A stretch of 64,000 bases of DNA from Variovorax paradoxus (GTDB taxonomy: Bacteria > Pseudomonadota > Gammaproteobacteria > Burkholderiales > Burkholderiaceae_C), in NCBI RefSeq assembly GCF_018614875.1, contig NZ_JAGGNW010000002.1, positions 248,001-312,000 on the forward strand. The letters are read 5' to 3'. Positions 62,669 to 64,000 of this stretch are shown here, one piece after another (position 1 is the stretch's first letter; every line of letters starts with the position of its first letter). Both the position numbers and the translations under genes were made by a program. Under the pieces are notes generated by a model. It saw only the letters and a program-made list of their open reading frames with translations. It did no database searches and had not been told where the DNA came from.

Positions 62669-63662
62669 GGCCGCGCGGCGGCACGCCGAGATCGGTCATT
62701 TCTTTCCGCCGCTTCACCGGCCGCCGCTCGCGCAGCCAGCCGAAATCCGGCGCGAAGCGCCATGCCAGCAGCAGCAGCGCGAGCAGCGCGGGAATCCACC
62801 GCAGGTCCGCATCCGCCGGCCGGTACTGCGCGAAGCGGCGATCCAGCATGGCCGTCTTCAGTGCCTCGGGCGTGTTCAGGCGCCGGTAGTTCACGCCGAC
62901 CAGTTCGGCCAGCGAACGCAGGTGGTCCTGCCGCAGTTCGGAGAGGTGTTCATGGTTCAGTGTGCCGCCGCTCGCGGAGCCCTGCACCACCTCGTCGGCC
63001 CGCCAGTAGCCGGCGGGCTCGCCGTTGCTGCCGGTCTTGGGAATGGGCACCGGCACGTCGCCGCCCACCCCGATCAGCCAGCCCTGGACCTCGCCGGGCT
63101 GGATGTCCGTCATGGGCGGCGTCTCGTTGATGCGCAGCGGCGGCGACTCCTGTCCGTCGCTGATGAAGACGAAGTGGGTGCCGGGCCCGATGGACCGGGC
63201 GCCGCGCACGGCCCAGGTCACGCCCTTGCTCACGTTGCTCGCATTGGCCCAGCGCATGCGGCCGTCGATGCGTTCGAGCGAGGCCAGCAGTTCTTCATAG
63301 TGGCCGCAGACCTCGACCGGCGTGAGGATCACCAGCGAGCGGTAGTCCGCAAAGACGCTCCAGCCCACCCTGGAGCCGCAAGGCAGCGCACCGAGCACAT
63401 CGCGCATGGCGGCACGCGCGAGCGTGAGCCGGCTGACGGCCGCGTGGTCCAGCTCCACGTCCTCGACGTTCATGCTCTGCGTGATGTCGAAGCTCACCTG
63501 CCAGTTGAACACCGGGTGCTGCAACTGCACGCGCGGTGGCCAGGCGGCGAGCGCCAGCAGCAGCAGGGCCAGCACCAGCGGCCAGTTGCCGGTGCCGCCG
63601 CCGACGCGCCGCCAGGCGCTGCGCCACGGCCCCGGCAAGGAGGGTGTCATGGAAGGCCTCAC
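62652..63662 (-). CDS. mxaL: MxaL, von Willebrand A protein of methanol dehydrogenase maturation
   Basis: A 336-residue protein with two membrane segments (residues about 28-42 and 288-303) around a periplasmic von Willebrand A domain whose metal site is the FDITQSM variant. MxaA, C, K and L are needed to insert calcium into methanol dehydrogenase. The GTG at 63662 overlaps mxaK as GTGA and has GGGAGA upstream; an ATG at 63650 is the alternative. Confidence 0.85.
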   Translation of the reverse strand: MRPSMTPSLPGPWRSAWRRVGGGTGNWPLVLALLLLALAAWPPRVQLQHPVFNWQVSFDITQSMNVEDVELDHAAVSRLTLARAAMRDVLGALPCGSRVGWSVFADYRSLVILTPVEVCGHYEELLASLERIDGRMRWANASNVSKGVTWAVRGARSIGPGTHFVFISDGQESPPLRINETPPMTDIQPGEVQGWLIGVGGDVPVPIPKTGSNGEPAGYWRADEVVQGSASGGTLNHEHLSELRQDHLRSLAELVGVNYRRLNTPEALKTAMLDRRFAQYRPADADLRWIPALLALLLLAWRFAPDFGWLRERRPVKRRKEMTDLGVPPRGLTRLA

Positions 63663-64000
63663 GGCAGGTCTCCCGCGACGAAGCCCGGCACCCGCACCCG
63701 GCGCTGCTCATGCGCCGGCTGTTGCTCGGCGGAGAAGGCTTCCTGGTCTTCGGGCGCCAGCCGCAGCGCGCGCTCCAGGTTGTAGCGCGCGTCCCAGTCC
63801 TCGGGCGCGGCGCGCAGCAGGTCGCGCAGCCGCTGCTTGCCGAGTTCGAACAGCGGCAGCGCACCGGCCTCTTGCGCCATGCCTTGGCGCAGGTACATGT
63901 TGCCCAGGTTGAACAGCGCCTGCTGCGCGACGGGGTCGCGCTCGCCGGCCTGGATCAGGCCCGCATAGCCCTTGAGCGCGGCATCGTGCGCGCCGGCCTT
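63659..64000 (-). CDS. mxaK: MxaK, TPR protein, C-terminal part (cut by window edge)
   Basis: The last 113 residues are visible; the frame stays open to base 64000. They contain TPR-like helices, QQALFNLGNMYLRQGMAQEA and WDARYNLERALRLAPEDQEA, which match the end of MxaK. The mxaK-mxaL order and 4-base overlap are those of the mxa operon, so mxaC, mxaA and others should lie beyond the right edge on this strand. Confidence 0.82.
   Translation of the reverse strand, partial: KAGAHDAALKGYAGLIQAGERDPVAQQALFNLGNMYLRQGMAQEAGALPLFELGKQRLRDLLRAAPEDWDARYNLERALRLAPEDQEAFSAEQQPAHEQRRVRVPGFVAGDLP

Noticed and set aside
1..64000. CRISPR arrays, insertion sequences, phage genes, rRNA genes
   Set aside because: None seen: no regularly spaced repeats, no transposase or integrase motifs, and no rRNA-like stretches.

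Overview
The window looks like chromosomal DNA of a betaproteobacterium in the family Comamonadaceae, most likely Variovorax or a close relative. This is inference from GC-rich codon use, protein style (GlyA, AccA, LysC, NrdR) and gene order; no 16S gene is present to confirm it. Coding density is very high and many genes overlap by 4 bases (ATGA). There is no IS element, phage gene, CRISPR array or integrase.

Bases 1-31,320 are housekeeping. From the left, on the minus strand, runs a riboflavin operon, ribD-ribE-ribB(A-like)-ribH-nusB-aminotransferase-ybgC-tolQ (tolQ cut by the window edge). Next comes a plus-strand type IV minor-pilin operon, fimT-pilV-pilW-pilX-pilY1-pilE, with a short PilY1. 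Then nrdR, glyA, a lytic transglycosylase, a possible non-coding RNA or attenuated leader, a large AsmA-like DUF748 protein and a DUF349 protein. After these come a minus-strand group (GYD protein, mtfA, lpxH, two cyclophilins, a TPR protein) and a plus-strand group, cysS-DNA glycosylase-accA-tilS-lysC, ending in tRNA-Ser(GCT).

Bases about 31,400-64,000 form one large C1-metabolism region that starts directly after the tRNA. It encodes nearly all of the tetrahydromethanopterin (H4MPT)/methylofuran formaldehyde oxidation pathway. Enzymes: Fae condenses formaldehyde with H4MPT, MtdB oxidises methylene-H4MPT, Mch hydrolyses methenyl-H4MPT, and FhcABCD releases formate. Cofactor synthesis: beta-RFAP synthase, a DmrB-type flavoprotein, a FolB-like aldolase, a pterin-binding DHPS-like protein, a PabB-PabC fusion, MfnB, an MfnE-like kinase, an MfnF-like protein and three ATP-grasp ligases. 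Several conserved but unassigned partners are present too (CitG-like, DUF447, HisA-like, Fae2). The right end carries pqqABCDE with a divergent peptidase/two-component operon, then mxaL and mxaK of a methanol dehydrogenase accessory operon that continues beyond the window. The whole block is therefore a methanol/formaldehyde oxidation module: PQQ for the dehydrogenase, then H4MPT-linked oxidation of formaldehyde.

The most interesting new signal is regulatory. An AcoR-like sigma54 activator sits in the middle of the H4MPT genes. Three good -24/-12 (sigma54) promoter sequences lie upstream of the beta-RFAP synthase operon, the fhc operon and the folB-like gene, and a perfect TGTCCC-N6-GGGACA inverted repeat precedes the first. 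This suggests one sigma54 regulon for bacterial H4MPT metabolism. Other points are a Fae paralogue that has lost its catalytic histidine, an inverted repeat between the peptidase gene and pqqA, and a pqqA-pqqB attenuator.
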